NCBI GenBank assembly: GCA_020310875.1 | Contig: CM035423.1 | Span: 131,376,138 to 131,440,137 of the forward strand | Reading direction: 5' to 3' | DNA length: 64,000 nucleotides | Source: Ceratopteris richardii | Taxonomy: Eukaryota > Streptophyta > Polypodiopsida > Polypodiales > Pteridaceae | In this document: piece after piece, positions 23,001 to 34,844 of the stretch | How the letters are laid out: each line of letters begins with the position of its first letter | Position numbering within the stretch: the first letter of the stretch is position 1 | Made by a program: the position numbers and the translations under genes | Notes under the pieces: model-generated | The model's input: only the letters and a program-made list of their open reading frames with translations | Database searches by the model: none | What the model was told of the DNA's origin: nothing

Positions 23001-24226
23001 CACTCACTAAGTGTTATATGAGTGTAACATCTATTTCATGATTTACAATGAATAACCAGATTGTGTCTATTTCAGTGTGAAACTCATAAAGGTCAAAGTA
23101 CTGCTTGTGAATGACATTTTGTGAGATTAGCCTACTAACAGGAATTATGCTTTAGACTCACAAATTTTGCTTTTAATGTCATATTCTACTCTTCAATACC
23201 ACAGGTGGTGACTTCTGGTTCATAACTTTGCCATGCAGTTCATGTCGTTGGGATGGATTGCTTGGAGGTTTTATATTTAAAAAACTTTTAGCTTGGGAAA
23301 GACTCACATGCTTACTTAATGCATGGTCATCCTATTTTCACCTTCATATACTATGAGAATATGATGATTGACCTATTTGGTTGAAAATAGGCATTTGCAC
23401 ACTCATTTGAGTCACTAAAAGGGCAACATTTATCTCGTATGTTTTAATGCAATATGTCACACATGCACCTATTTGATAACACATGAGAATCAATTGTGGC
23501 ATAGTTAAGATGTTGAAGAGTTGGTTAAAACACCAGGTTTTTGCTTATGAGCTCCTCGGAGCTATTTTGTGTTGATTCACAGGGATATGGAGCACTTCTA
23601 GCCAAAACATGTTAATTCTGCAAACACCCGGCAGTCCTGTAGGACCTGATGTTCCTTGAAGTAACTCAACACTTCATAACACTTGGACTCTACTGAGGAC
23701 TCTGATCTGTAATTCATGAAGATCTGAGTAGTTGTTTTTTGCTAGAGAAGTGATTCTCTGGTTTTACAATGTTCTCATAATGCATTGACAGACTTACACA
23801 GAATCCTAGCATTGTTCTTTCATGGATCCTATAAGATGATTTGCAGGACTTATCTCTAGAAGAAAAGTCTTGCAGAAGAGGATGCCCCTAAAGTGGGAAC
23901 TAAATTTGAAATGAAAAATTATCCCATTACTAGATGCATTCTACTTGCTCTTTTGTATGTCATTTCAGGTTTGGGAGCTTCTCGAGAAGGCATTTCTAGC
24001 CTTACAAAAGACTGCATGGTGGGATACATGCTGGGCTGACTGCCCCCCAAGGCGATTGTCTCGCTCAGTTTTGAAGATTTGCACCTTGAAGTAAAGACTG
24101 AAGACTTGCAGCCTGAAGCCTTGCAGATTGAAGAATTGCAGATTTTGAAGACCTGACGATTTCAACTTGGATAAAGTTCAGTTGTGTATGATCCTTTCCT
24201 CTTAGCTTTGTCGAGGACAACAAAGT
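20086..24226 (+). mobile_element. 4-kb non-coding interior of a LARD-like element
   Basis: Between the Asp primer site and a gypsy-like end (TTGTCGAGGACAACAAAG then a purine tract) there is no gag or pol text. The part 20640-21380 is GC-richer than the rest of the window. Splice-like words occur: CAAGGTAAGCTA at about 20977, CTCAGGTAAGTG at about 21616, and a pyrimidine-rich run ending in CATTTCAGGTTTGG at about 23960. Captured gene pieces are therefore possible but not shown. Short repeats of TTGCAGATTGAAG type lie at 24070-24150. An open frame of 129 codons at 20015-20404 overlaps the primer site and has no known motif. Confidence 0.5.
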
Positions 24227-24239
24227 CTGGGGGGAAGAG
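24227..24239 (+). other. Polypurine tract, plus orientation
   Basis: CTGGGGGGAAGAG directly before TGTTGGG, preceded by TCGAGGACAACAAAG, a text common just upstream of gypsy 3' LTRs. It would close the Asp-primed element, yet the LTR that follows is built in the minus direction. Confidence 0.6.
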
Positions 24240-25015
24240 TGTTGGGATTATTATTATCTATAGCTCAACCGTGAGTACCACCTCCTTTACTTGTGACTCC
24301 ATGGAGATGTGAGGAGGATATGAAGATCGTGAGCAATTTTGGTGAGCAAATGTGAGTGACAAGCACATACATGCACACACACACACACACACAAAAGGCA
24401 AGATCAAAGAGAGGAACAATGGAAAGCTTCAATTACACAAGAACTCTCTTACAAAAGCTTGAATCTCTACTAACAAGCTAGCCTCTAAAAATCTAACCTA
24501 AAAAATGAAATCTCTAACTCTTTTTATAGTTTTTGGACTAGTTTTGGCCTTGTCCAGACCTAGTGTCGAGCCTAGTTAAAAATTAGGTTCCATGGCTTAT
24601 TTGAGGGTTCAAACAGAGTCTAAAGATTATGAAAATTGGTACCTAGATGCTTCTAATACTCTTCAAGATCAAGTACTTCTCGACTTGCACAAAATGGAGT
24701 TGAAAAAAATATGAAATGATATTTACAATGGTTTTTAGTGATAAAAATCACTATTTTTATAGGGATTTCTTATGAAAATTTGATGTGGCTTCTAATACTC
24801 CTCAAGCTCGAGGACTCTTTGGCTTGCACAAAATGGAGTTGGAAAAATATGAAATGATATTTATAATGTTTTTATTGATAAAATCACTATTTTTATAGGG
24901 ATTTCTTCTGAAAATTTGACGTGCACTTCTTGGAGCTCTCTACATGCTCCTTGTTCGTGTGTGTCCACTTCTTTGATGTGTTCCTGCACCTTGTGCTTGA
25001 ACTTGAGTGCCAACA
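24240..25015 (-). repeat. LTR in minus orientation with 139-bp internal duplication
   Basis: 776 bp with TGTTGG...CCAACA ends. Read on the minus strand it has a TATA box (ACTATAAAAAG, 24520-24531), an R-like zone and a GT repeat, in the same order as 55411-55690 on the plus strand, so transcription runs leftward. The upstream part holds two copies of a 139-bp unit (24649-24787 and 24788-24923). An AC microsatellite is at 24374-24393. Confidence 0.72.
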
Positions 25016-25030
25016 CTCCCCCCTTTTGAG
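25016..25030 (-). other. Polypurine tract, minus orientation
   Basis: On the minus strand CTCAAAAGGGGGGAG runs directly into the LTR start TGTTGGCAC. This marks 24240-25015 as the 3' LTR of a minus-strand element. Confidence 0.75.
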
Positions 25031-27100
25031 TCTATCATCCCTAACAGACCCTTGATGGAGTGGGTGTTCCATGTAGTATTGTGAGAGATAGTGTCCATCA
25101 TGTAGCAATAAGAGCAGTTTTTCTTCCAAATGTTAGCAGGGTCAGTTGTCGTGTTCATCATTATGTCGTTGCTCTGCTTTGCAAGGTTGAATCCTTTTGT
25201 ATGTACTTCTTCCTTGGATTCCAGCATGATGATGTATTTGTGAGCTTCCAAAAATTGCTAGTTGCTCAAAAGAGGTTGCAAATGTTGATGTTGAGTAGCT
25301 ATCTGTGAAATGCTTCATAGCTGATGTTGTAACCTTGATATTCTCTAGATCTTTCATAGATGGCTTTTACAGTTATCATGCCAAGAAGTCATGATGAATG
25401 ATGGGTCATGGGTTGAAGAAAAGATGTGCCTTGTGCATGGCCTTGTAATGTGGCCCTATGCATGGTTACTTGGGAAATGCATGGTAAGAATTATGGTGCA
25501 AAAAATTGGGTCTTGAGATGAGTGCTCAAGGGTATACTGACAAAGAGGTTTCCTAATCTATTACTGTTATCATGTTGCTAAATTAGGGGCAATGTGAAAG
25601 GTTGGTCAATGTGCATCTCTTTGTGTTGTACTCCCATCACGGTGATTGACCATGGGCTTGTCTCTTGTTGTTGATAGATGTCCTTGTTGATGGTTCACTA
25701 ATGAGATTCTTTGAGCGCATGGACTTGCCTCTTTCTTTTTTTTTCTTTTTTTCTTTTTCTCCTCTCTTTTTTTGGAGGAGCAATGTCACAAAATAAGAAG
25801 AAAGATATTAGTATCAATAAAATAATTTACATAGTCAAATGTGTCTCATGTGCCTAGGATTCTCAATTGTGTCTATACACGGTCGTGTAACGTGGCTCTA
25901 TATTAATGCATACTTTGGAAATGCATGACTTGAATGGTGCAAAAGATAGAGTTATGCCAAGGCCACATGGTTTTTGCATGTCGAGGCTTCCGATGTTACT
26001 TGTAGATGCTGATGCAATCTTTATTTGGAGGTATCCATTGGATCTTGAAATGATGGAGTCAATTGATGGTTAACTAACAACTGACCATTCCTCCTTATAG
26101 GGATCCATTTTAGAACTATGTTTGGCTTTGTATAGATCACCTTTGGTCATTTCATATGTGGATAATTTCTTAAATTTTGTATCTCTCATGGTTGGATCTT
26201 TGGTTCTATGGGGGCTACTGGTGCTTTTTCCTTCCAAACCCAAACCATTGTTGAGTGTCTTCTTACTATTGTTGAAGAGTGGAGTTGGTATGTTTTTAAT
26301 CTCTATGCTTGGTTTTGAATCTTTCTTCTCGTTGGCTTCTTTGTTGGGACCCTTCTCATGAGGGAAAGCATAGAGTTTTGTGCATGTAACAATTCCTTGG
26401 GAACCCACATGTGTAATCACCCTTGTTGAGCTATAGCTTATTCCTTAGGCACCCAAATTTGTACATTATTATGGTCGGCCTTCATTGACTACTTTGGTAC
26501 CCAAATGTGGAGTACACTTTGAGATAGAGATCTTTGTTGGGTTGCTACTTTTTGCCTTGGCTTTCTCTGTTGCTTCTTCAATAACGAGTTTGAGCGCAAT
26601 GGTATTATTGACTGCTTTCCCTTTCATATCTAGATGTGCTTCATGCCAAGAACTACTTTCTTCTTGAATTTTGTTTTTCTATTTGATATAGCGGTTGTCT
26701 TGTATTGTTTTTCTTGCCTCTGTTTTTGAACTACTATGGTTGCATTAGTCTTTGAAAAAGAAGATAGATCCACTCGCCTTCAAGAGGTTTGAAAAGAACC
26801 TGTTCTTGAGAATATTTGGAGTTTTGAGCTAAGAGAAAAGTTTGAATTTGTGCTTACTACTGTTAGACATGTCATGACACCCATTTTCAGAGGATTAATG
26901 AGTAGAAAAGGTAGCTGACCTGAGTTAATGCATTGTAGCATTATCACTTCACTTATCATCATCTGTGCACATGTCTTCATACACTTGATATGTCTAGTAT
27001 CATGGATAGATAATTGAACATGTATTAATCCACCACTATATGCACTTGTGGGGAAATTGAGATACAGTCTCAGTTGACACAAGTCCCTAAGGTTTTACAA
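25031..27100 (-). pseudogene. Degenerate interior of a minus-strand LTR element
   Basis: One frame of 116 codons (26070-26420, minus) has no known domain. Just upstream the motif (H/Q/M)IWVPK occurs three times in 120 bases in changing registers, which recalls the linker after the zinc knuckle of some copia gag proteins. Near 25430 the words GTGCATGGCCTTGTAATGTG match 57470 and, inverted, 4060, so this zone also carries sequence of the uncharacterised ORF family. A T/C-rich run is at 25730-25775. No RT or integrase is visible. Confidence 0.4.
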
Positions 27101-27109
27101 CTTAGAAAT

Positions 27110-27291
27110 GCAAGAGTACTTCTAGAAGATGAAGTAGCCTCTTCTCTGACTTTTCTTGGCCTTGCATAAGTGCCATGGACAATATTCCATAAGTCCTTTG
27201 ATACTATCATTTTCATCATCATTAGACTTCACATTGGGTAGTTAGACAACCCCTCAAGCTTGTGTTCATTCTCAATTCTATAGTCACTCAT
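27110..27291 (-). pseudogene. gag: Copia gag N-terminus, minus strand
   Basis: An ATG at 27291 (minus) opens RIENEHKLEGLSNYPM, then a TGA where W is expected, then MIVSKDLWNIVHGTYARPR. This is a copia gag start, 26 bases after a Met primer site. It closely matches the plus-strand fragment at 19141-19320. Reading is lost near 27110. Confidence 0.72.
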
Positions 27292-27316
27292 CTTGTTATG
27301 GGTGTATGCCAACTAT

Positions 27317-27328
27317 GCTCTAATACCA
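27317..27328 (-). other. Primer-binding site, initiator Met tRNA, minus strand
   Basis: TGGTATTAGAGC on the minus strand, two bases after the LTR end at 27331, with gag starting just downstream. Confidence 0.82.
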
Positions 27329-27330
27329 AA

Positions 27331-27819
27331 TGTTGGAAGTTGGATGGGCCTCAATAACAATATTAATAACAGGTTTTTAGGATCTTCCAACACATGAACC
27401 TTAGCATACACACTTTACTACTAAAAGAGAAGATGAGTCAAATATAAAGCGAATAGACAGGTTTTTCAAATTGTATGGTAAGCTATGATGGTCACCTACA
27501 TTATCTATATTCCAATGTCAAATTACTATTGGGTGTGTGTAAAAGTGTGAGAGACACATGAGAAGCACACACAAGGAGCACAAACACAACAAGACACACG
27601 AAGAAGACGGATGGCTCGAATAGCTCTCTCTATTGACAATTAACTGAACTCAAGTAAGAGGTGAATAATATCCCCAAGTACAAAGTACCACCACATATGA
27701 GTGAATCATGTATGTGATAACATGGGGAAGAAACCTCTAGCCAGCACTAGAGTAAAAAGTGCCCATGTATAGGGAAAAGGCTCACATCAAAGCTACTCGA
27801 GGAACACTTAAGTGTAACA
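27331..27819 (-). repeat. Copia LTR, minus orientation, shared by two interiors
   Basis: 489 bp; on the minus strand TGTTACACTT to CTTCCAACA. A purine tract and a pol 3' end lie before it and a primer site and gag start lie after it, so the same LTR serves as 3' LTR for one interior and 5' LTR for another. Confidence 0.75.
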
Positions 27820-27830
27820 AACCCCCTGGA
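27820..27830 (-). other. Polypurine tract, minus strand
   Basis: CCAGGGGGTTT on the minus strand, between the pol stop and the LTR start TGTTACAC. Confidence 0.65.
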
Positions 27831-27864
27831 GTGAATGATGTGAATACATAGAGGGAGTGACATA

Positions 27865-29650
27865 TTAGCCCCCACAAGGTAATAAGCCTAAAGATTTGCA
27901 AAAAGCTTCAAAATTTTCCAGTGGAAGATCTTTGGTGAATATGTCTACCGCATTATCTTGTGTAGGCACATATACCAAATCAATGTCTCTGACATGAAGG
28001 CACTCTCTCACATAGTGGTAATGCACCTCAATATGTTTGGTCCATTCATGAAACACTAGGTTTCTTGCAATAGCCAAAGCACTCTGACTACCAGTGAGAA
28101 TATGCATAGTAGCATCAATCTCCATGCAAAGATCCATCAATAGGCTTCTCAACAATGTACACTCCATTGTAGTTGTGGAAAATACCCTGTATTCAGCTTC
28201 ACAACTCGATGTCTCCATTATAGGTTGCTTCTTACTCAACCAAGATATGCATGAGTCTCCAAGGAAAAAACAATTACCACTAGTGGACACTCGTATCATA
28301 ACAACCAACCCAATCTCTATCTATAAAAGCATGCAAGCATGGCTGAATATCTCTGCCATAAAAGAGACCTAAGCTCAAAGTGCCTCTAAGATATCTAAAC
28401 ACACGTTTTACCACTTGCCAATTCTTAGTGCCAAGGCTATGCATGAATCAACTCAACTAGGAAACTGCATATTGTATATCTAGCCTTGTGATGCATGCAT
28501 ATATAAGACATCCCATAGCTTTTTGATAAAGAGAAGTGTCAAATGCATCACTGGAATCCTCAACTGAGAACCTTAATCCTATCTTAACTGGTGTGGAAAC
28601 TGGCTTGCAATCCTCTGAATCAAAACACTGAAGTAGTTTTTCAACATACTTTGCTTGATGCATAACAATTCCCCCCTCAACAGATACAAACTGGGTGCCA
28701 AGATAGTAGCTCAAAAGACCAAGATAAGTGACATCAAAAGTATGTTGTAAATCAACCATAAGAATGTCAAGTTTTGCACTACATGATCGATTCAAGAGTA
28801 TGTCATCAACATAAAGAACAAGCGTTGTAAGATCAGCCCCATATTTGGGTACATAGAGTGTGCTTTCAATTGAACTACATGTGAAGCCAAGATCATTCAA
28901 GTGCTTATGTATTTTGTCATACCATGCATGTGGAGCTTGCTTGAGACCATACAAGGCTTTATGCAAGCAACAACCCATATGCTCTTTCTCTTTCATGGTA
29001 AATCTAGGAGGTTGCTTCACATAAACCTCTTCTTGCAAATCACCATTCAAGAAAGCTGTCTTTATGTCTAACTGATGTACTTTCCAACATCGATGGGCAG
29101 CCATTGCAACCACAGTACCAATGGTAGTCATGCGTGAAGTAGGTGCAAAAGTTTCCTCATAGTCAATGCCATATTGTTGCTCATATCCTTTGGCAACCAA
29201 TCTAGATTTGTAGCGATCAATGCTACTATCAGACTTTCTCTTAACCTTGTAAACCCACTTTGTACCAATGGAATTTTTTCCTTTTGGCAATTCACATAAC
29301 TCCCAAGTATTATTCCTATGTATGGAATCCATTTTTTATTGCATAGCATTCATTCATTGTGGATTGTCACATGCATCTTCAAAAGTAAGTGGCTCTTCAT
29401 TACATGTTGTTGCAATAAGAGAATAATCCACAAAATTACTTGATGCATGGTGAGAGCTTGATCTTGTTCTACCAAGTAAAGGTACACTCAATTTGCTATC
29501 GTGCAAAGTTTGTTTCAGCCACTTTGGCATAGTTTGTGCACTCTTAAAAGACATGTGTTCATTATGTAATACATCATCAACATGTACATCATGCATGGGC
29601 TGAATTTCATGCTCATTTTCAGCCATATTTTGATGCAAATGTTCAGCCAT
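27865..29650 (-). pseudogene. pol: Copia pol 3' half, minus strand: RT and RNase H
   Basis: From 29650 leftward: an Asp/His-containing linker (VHVDDVLHNEH), two stops just before RT, then an uninterrupted RT of 291 codons (29332-28457) with GTKWVYKVKR, YKSRLVAKGYEQQYGIDYEE, LDIKTAFLNGDL, ALYGLKQAP and the catalytic LYVDDILL. After a gap with stops, RNase H follows (28308-27865) with SWLSKKQP, TSSCEAEYR, GSQSALAIARN and TKHIEVHYHYVRE. The RNase H aspartate site reads DRDW then a shift. Gag, protease and integrase are not present upstream; 29650-30148 shows no coding text. Confidence 0.88.
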
Positions 29651-30416
29651 ATGTGGTAGGAAATTTCAAGCAGTTTTGACAAATTTTGGTTGAAAAATTT
29701 TAGCCATGTTTGGTTGGAAATTCTCTGCATTTTCAGCTCTATTTTTTTGGACTTTTTTAGCCCTTTGAGCCTCAGTTTGCTAGTCTACATGGCCATAGTC
29801 AAGCACATCATTTTGGAACAAAGTCTTGAGTGTAACACATCTTGTGAGCTAATTGTTGGCTGTTTTTTGCATTCAAGTAGAGGGAAAACTAAATTTTCAG
29901 CAAATACCATATCTCGACTCATATTTTCCCTAAATGCATTGATGGATTGCCTTACCAATTTTTTATGAGCAATGATATCATACCTCTAAATGATTCTTGA
30001 TTATGACATAAATTGTACAACCCATAATAATGGGCACAATCCATCTTCATAATTATCTAGATATGTGATTTGGGAGATATAATTACTTGATGTTACACTT
30101 CCACTATTTGTATATTATAAAGGAAATGCTCTTACACTTCCACTGTCAATGAAGATGAGCTCTCTCTTTTCTATAGATGCTTGGGTAGCACATGTCTCTA
30201 GTGATCGAGTCGATGGACTTTCAAATTCATTGTTTTCAATGGATCCTTTCATGAATGATGTCCATGGCTTAGAATGTATCAATGATTTTGTGTTCTCAAT
30301 TTATTCATTTAAGTTAATTCTCAATGCAACAATGCTCAATCCAATCCATCTATTGAAGCCGATCCACCTATTGATCTCTCTTCAGATTCAAGTTTATGTG
30401 GAGCTAAGAATGTTAG

Positions 30417-30460
30417 CAAAGAGAGAGAGAGAGAGAGACAGATAGAGAGAGAGAGAGTAT
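30417..30460. repeat. GA microsatellite
   Basis: Interrupted (GA)n run just upstream of the DUF7869-like pseudogene. Confidence 0.8.
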
Positions 30461-30467
30461 ACAAAGC

Positions 30468-32808
30468 ATGTGGCATTTTAAGCAAAGGCCTCATGAAGTA
30501 AGTCAAAAAAGATTCCAATTCCTTACTTCAGATAGACAAATTGCATTGGGCATTGAAGCATTCTTGTGGTTTGAATGTTTGTATAAATTAGAAATGAAGA
30601 AACTAAAGCAACTAAGAGAGAAATTCTTCCATTTAGATAGTGAAAGGCAAGATTTATACCTTGTTTCTCACATGCAAATGATTAAGGATAACATGTTGGT
30701 AACACATGTTGCTTTTCAATATTACTTTAGTCAAGGGATCTGATGTTGTAGGGACCAAAGTTTCTATTGGTCATCATGCAATGATTTGGATGATTAACTA
30801 TTTTAGTTTGCATTGCAAAGTTATGCCTACAACTAGAAGGTTACACTTGTCGGATAACTTTACTCATTGCGAAGTATTTCAAGTTTTCAAAGAAGAGATG
30901 GAAAGTTAAAATGAGAAGTATGTTCTATATCGACATTTTATTGGATTATGGAAAGAAGAGCTTAACAATGTGAGTATTCCTCATAAAGTTATAATGGGTG
31001 AATGTTGAGTTTGTGCCACTTTTGAAAACATGGCAAAGGGAGCCACAACACCACATGAAAAGGATAATTTTAAAAATCTTCTAAAGAACCATCATGAGAG
31101 TCAAGCTTTAGAAAGAAAGAAATCAATTCATCATCAAAGTAAAGCACTTAGAAACCCAGAGTAATATATGTGTTTGTTGATTGATGGTATGGATCAAAAG
31201 AAAACATGGCTGTCCCATTTTGCTCACATTCCTAAGGACATTGGAGATGAAGTCCTTGTGCAAATGCATTTGGTTGGTGCTTTGATATACAATGGAACCG
31301 TAAACTTGAAGGTTTTCTTCACATGTCCCAATGTGCATAATGATCCAAACCTTACAATTACTATGATTCATAAAGTTTTGCAATCATGGGAGGGTCTTTT
31401 GCCAGCAAATCTCTATTTGCAGCTTGATACATTGCAAGAAAGAATAAAAATTCTACAGTCTTTGGATATTTATGCATGCTTGTTGATAAACAAGTGTTTC
31501 AAAAGATTAAGGTAAATTTCATTTTGGTTGGGCACACTCATGATCACATTGATCAAATGTTCAGTACCTTCTCTAAGAGGTTGGCACACCATAATGCTTT
31601 TACTCTTCCAATATCATCTGTGTTGATTTTTGAAGCATATACTCCAAAGCCTGAAGTTCAACACCTTACACAGATTTATGACTTTAAGCAAGTTTGCTTA
31701 GCAAGTATTGATAATAGTACTAAGGTTTTGGCTCCATTGCACAACATTAGTTTCAACCACGTATTCTTGATGAGGAGGCTTAATGACATTTCTCTTTTAT
31801 TTGCAAAGCAATATTCATGTTCTCTAGTGTGGGAGCCTAAAGATGGATGTAGATTTTTATTGCATGTGCCTAATTTGTCTGTGTATGGTGTAGAAGAAAC
31901 ACCATGTGCAGATAAACGTGATATGGAAATGTGGTTGAGCAAAGTAAAAGATGGATGCGTGTACCTGTGGAGAAGAAGAGACACGTCGAACGTGCAAAAA
32001 AAATATGTTGGAGATCAAGATGTATCTTGGTGGGATGAGTTTTTTAACCATCAAGAAGAGATTATAAAGAATACCATTACAGGGCATTGGCCGATTGATA
32101 TTCCATTCACATAGGATTTTAGCACACAAAGATCAATGAATGTGTACCAAGCATGTAATGCAGATACACTTCAAATCTGTATGCATCCACCAGAAAGGAA
32201 TACTTATGTAGGTCTAAGGATGACAAAATAGGCCGAAGCACAATGGCAAGGAAATTTGAAAGAAATAAATGTTGGAACACATTGCAGTCCTTGCTGATGG
32301 TGATGAGGCTACTAGACCATTTTGGGCAGTAAAAGTGTTAGAGTTCATTAACGATATTGATCAAAGAAGAATAGAGGCTTTGATAGTCCATTGGTATTAT
32401 ATTAAAAGTAGTAATGCATTCACTGGTAAGTATAACTTAGAAATGGTATGTGACACCAAACAAACTTGCTCAAAAAAGAAAAAGAATATTCAAAGTACAT
32501 CCACCCTTAAAATGGATGATGTAGATATTCTTGTTTATGATTTTTCCTTGACAAAAACAGGGCACTTGATGAAAGCAACAATAAATATGATAACGCAGAA
32601 GCTTCCAGATGTATGTGGGGCATCTAATCAGAGAAAAACAAGAAGATTTATGCATGATCCTACAGAATTTGGTATGTACTTGGATGAGGATAGAACTCTT
32701 GTTGATATTGAAGAAGAAGAAGAGAGCTTCCAACAATCTCAAACTAAATCAGATGCATCCAATGATGGGGGTGTAGACATAGATCAAGAAAGTTGTGAAT
32801 TAATTTGA
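30468..32808 (+). pseudogene. DUF7869-like gene, broken
   Basis: Blocks in order: LREKFFHLDSERQDLYLVSH (30468-30743), MINYFSLHCKVMP and LHLSDNFTHCEVF (30706-30909), a Cys pair in GECxVCATF, LLIDGMDQKKTWLSHFA (31168 on), PNLTITMIHKVL, LPANLYLQLD, then VNFILVGHTHDHIDQMFSTF (31476-32114) and a C-terminal part with RPFWAVKVLEF and VHWYYIKSSNAFTGKYNLEM (32269-32808). IDGMDQ, LQ(L/M)D and VGHTHxxID are marks I know from proteins labelled DUF7869 in plants and animals. Stops near 30907, 31006 and 31162, a one-base loss near 31433 that destroys the DNC..ENKN motif, a stop at 32112 and a later shift make it dead. The family's role is unknown to me; a transposase-like RNase H fold is a guess. An upstream frame (30149-30445) may be its 5' end. 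Confidence 0.72.
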
Positions 32809-33228
32809 AAATCTATGACATTTTTGGTGCTTATACAACTACTCAAAAGTACTTCGCATAATGAAATCATGTTCTATTTCATTTTTGAATGACTATTGAA
32901 GATCCTCTATCAACACATATTTAATCTTTATTTTCTATATAAGATTTCCTATCACTTTTATATTTCTCATATAGATTCTAGAGATATAAATATTAAATAG
33001 ATCCAAATTTTAGGCACATTTTTACCTCCTAAATTTTCAAAAAATGACAAAAAAATGTCAAAGAATCGCATGTTTTCACTTGATTTTTGAAATGTATGTA
33101 TACTGGTGTAAACATATGTAATTTCCTTGATTTTTGACAAGGGAGTTCTCTTTTTATGACATAGTTCTCATTTGTTACGACTCATCGTTTGAATCATCTT
33201 AGTCCATGAGGATCTCTGATCGTGGGAG
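32809..33228. other. Interval without recognised features
   Basis: AT-rich sequence after the DUF7869-like pseudogene. No frame, LTR end or primer site that I can support. Confidence 0.5.
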
Positions 33229-34120
33229 CCATTAGGGGAAAAAATGGACCTTGCATGGGCCTTGTAAGGATCCCTATTTTTTAGGGATTAAGGAGCTTAA
33301 AATATGAGTAAAATAATGCACATAAAACCACTAGTGGTATTGGGAGTAAAATATTATTTGTTGAACCATCATCTTCGAAGTCAAAAAGCATATGCATCCG
33401 TGACCTTTGGATGTCTTGAATTGATGGTGTACTTCAAATACTTGAAAAGTAAGAGAGAGAGAGTATGTCAAATCTTGTGGGGAGTGGGGACAAGATCTTT
33501 TGTACTCTCTGCAAAGTTTCTGGCCATTAGATCTAGATGAATCCAACGCATGAGCACGAATGTGGCTGAGACAAAAATCGGAGCAGACGTGGATCGTTGG
33601 ATTGAGTGATATATCCGATGGAGATCGTGAGAGGGCGCCAATATGAAGTGATGGATGAATCTCAACCATGGGATCTTGCCCAATCCAAAGGCCACAAATT
33701 AAGGCACAATTTCTCCATCTGATTCAAATATGAACATTAGATTTGAGGGACGATCCGATGGCCGATAAGCGCTCGTGCAGTTTGCCATCATTACTATGAT
33801 TGAAGCCGCTTGTTCTCACTCCCATCCAAGGGTTCAAGATGAAAGTTACCTTGACTTTGTCCATTTAGCCATAGCCGTTGGATCTTTCAAGCAATCCAAA
33901 GGCTCTGAATGATTTTCAGGTTTTTCTAAACCATTCTCAAAAGAAACCCATGAATTTAAGTGGTTTTCTCATGTTTGACCACACAAAAACAAGGGAAGCC
34001 CATGCCTAGCCTATGTGATCTAGGCACTAGACTGTGGCCACCATCCTCTTCTCATTGGTCCATCCTTAATCACTCCTTAAGTTAAGCGGCCCATGCAAGG
34101 TTCATTTTTTCCCCTAATGG
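33229..34120. mobile_element. Unit with 33-bp terminal inverted repeats
   Basis: CCATTAGGGGAAAAAATG at 33229 and its inverted copy ending at 34120 form arms of 33 bp with one mismatch (33229-33261, 34088-34120). Partial similarity (GATTAAGGAG/GATTAAGGAT) continues inward. The 826-bp centre encodes nothing recognisable. The size fits a MITE or small non-autonomous DNA transposon, but the flanks (GTGGGAG and CCTATGCCC) show no clear target duplication. Two inverted pieces of an LTR are the alternative. Confidence 0.5.
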
Positions 34121-34184
34121 CCTATGCCCCTATGGCCATCTAGAGTGACACCTCTCCTTTCTAACTAAAGGTTGAATAGTTTCT

Positions 34185-34844
34185 CTAAGTCCCAAGATGA
34201 ACTAGTGAACTTGGAGAAACTCTAGGATTTGAGAAGCACCTCCCTATACTTATCCACATAATTTTGAACGGTTTGCTTTTTTGAATAATCAAAAACCAAG
34301 TGTCCAGTGCTCTTGACCTCTCGTCAGATGGTACAAAATTGTTATAGAACAAGACTTTAAATTGCTCCCATGTAGTGGCCTCTTTCTTGTCTTTCTCAAT
34401 CTTATGCCACCACCTATGGGTAACGTCCATAAGATTATATGTCACATGTTGAATCTTACACCTATCATCCACAATATGGCATAGATGGAAGCATTGCTCC
34501 CACTTGCTCAGCCACTGTTCAACAACATCAATAGTCTATGCGCTAGTAGAGCCATGATATCTTTGCAGCATCAGATCCTTAAACTACCATCGAGCCTCTC
34601 TAACTAGCACACTCTCTCTAGGAATTTTTGGGGTTTGATGCTTTCTAGGAGCATCTAACTCCATTTGTGGCAGGTCAGTCTCAAGCACTACTTCCTTTTT
34701 CTTTGAGCCATGTATGTGCCCCAGGAAATCATGAAGTGCGTTCTCTAGCTATGATATCCTAGCACTCATGGTCTCTATAGGATCTGAGGGGTGCTTAGCC
34801 ATGTGTGTATCATTCCTAATTGGTGAAGAAGGTCTCCAATCCAT
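34185..34844 (-). pseudogene. gag: Gypsy gag N-terminal part, minus strand
   Basis: An ATG at 34844 (minus) opens MDWRPSSPIRNDTHMAKHPS, followed by several stops. The frame at 34472-34185 reads VTHRWWHKIEKDKKEATTWE then QFKVLFYNNFVP, the retrotransposon gag core (WW ... TWEEFK..F...F). Gag would build the particle. The C-terminal half, zinc knuckle and pol are missing. A Met-type primer site and LTR end lie upstream at 35531-35550, so this is the 5' end of a minus-strand gypsy element; 34845-35530 is its leader. Confidence 0.72.
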
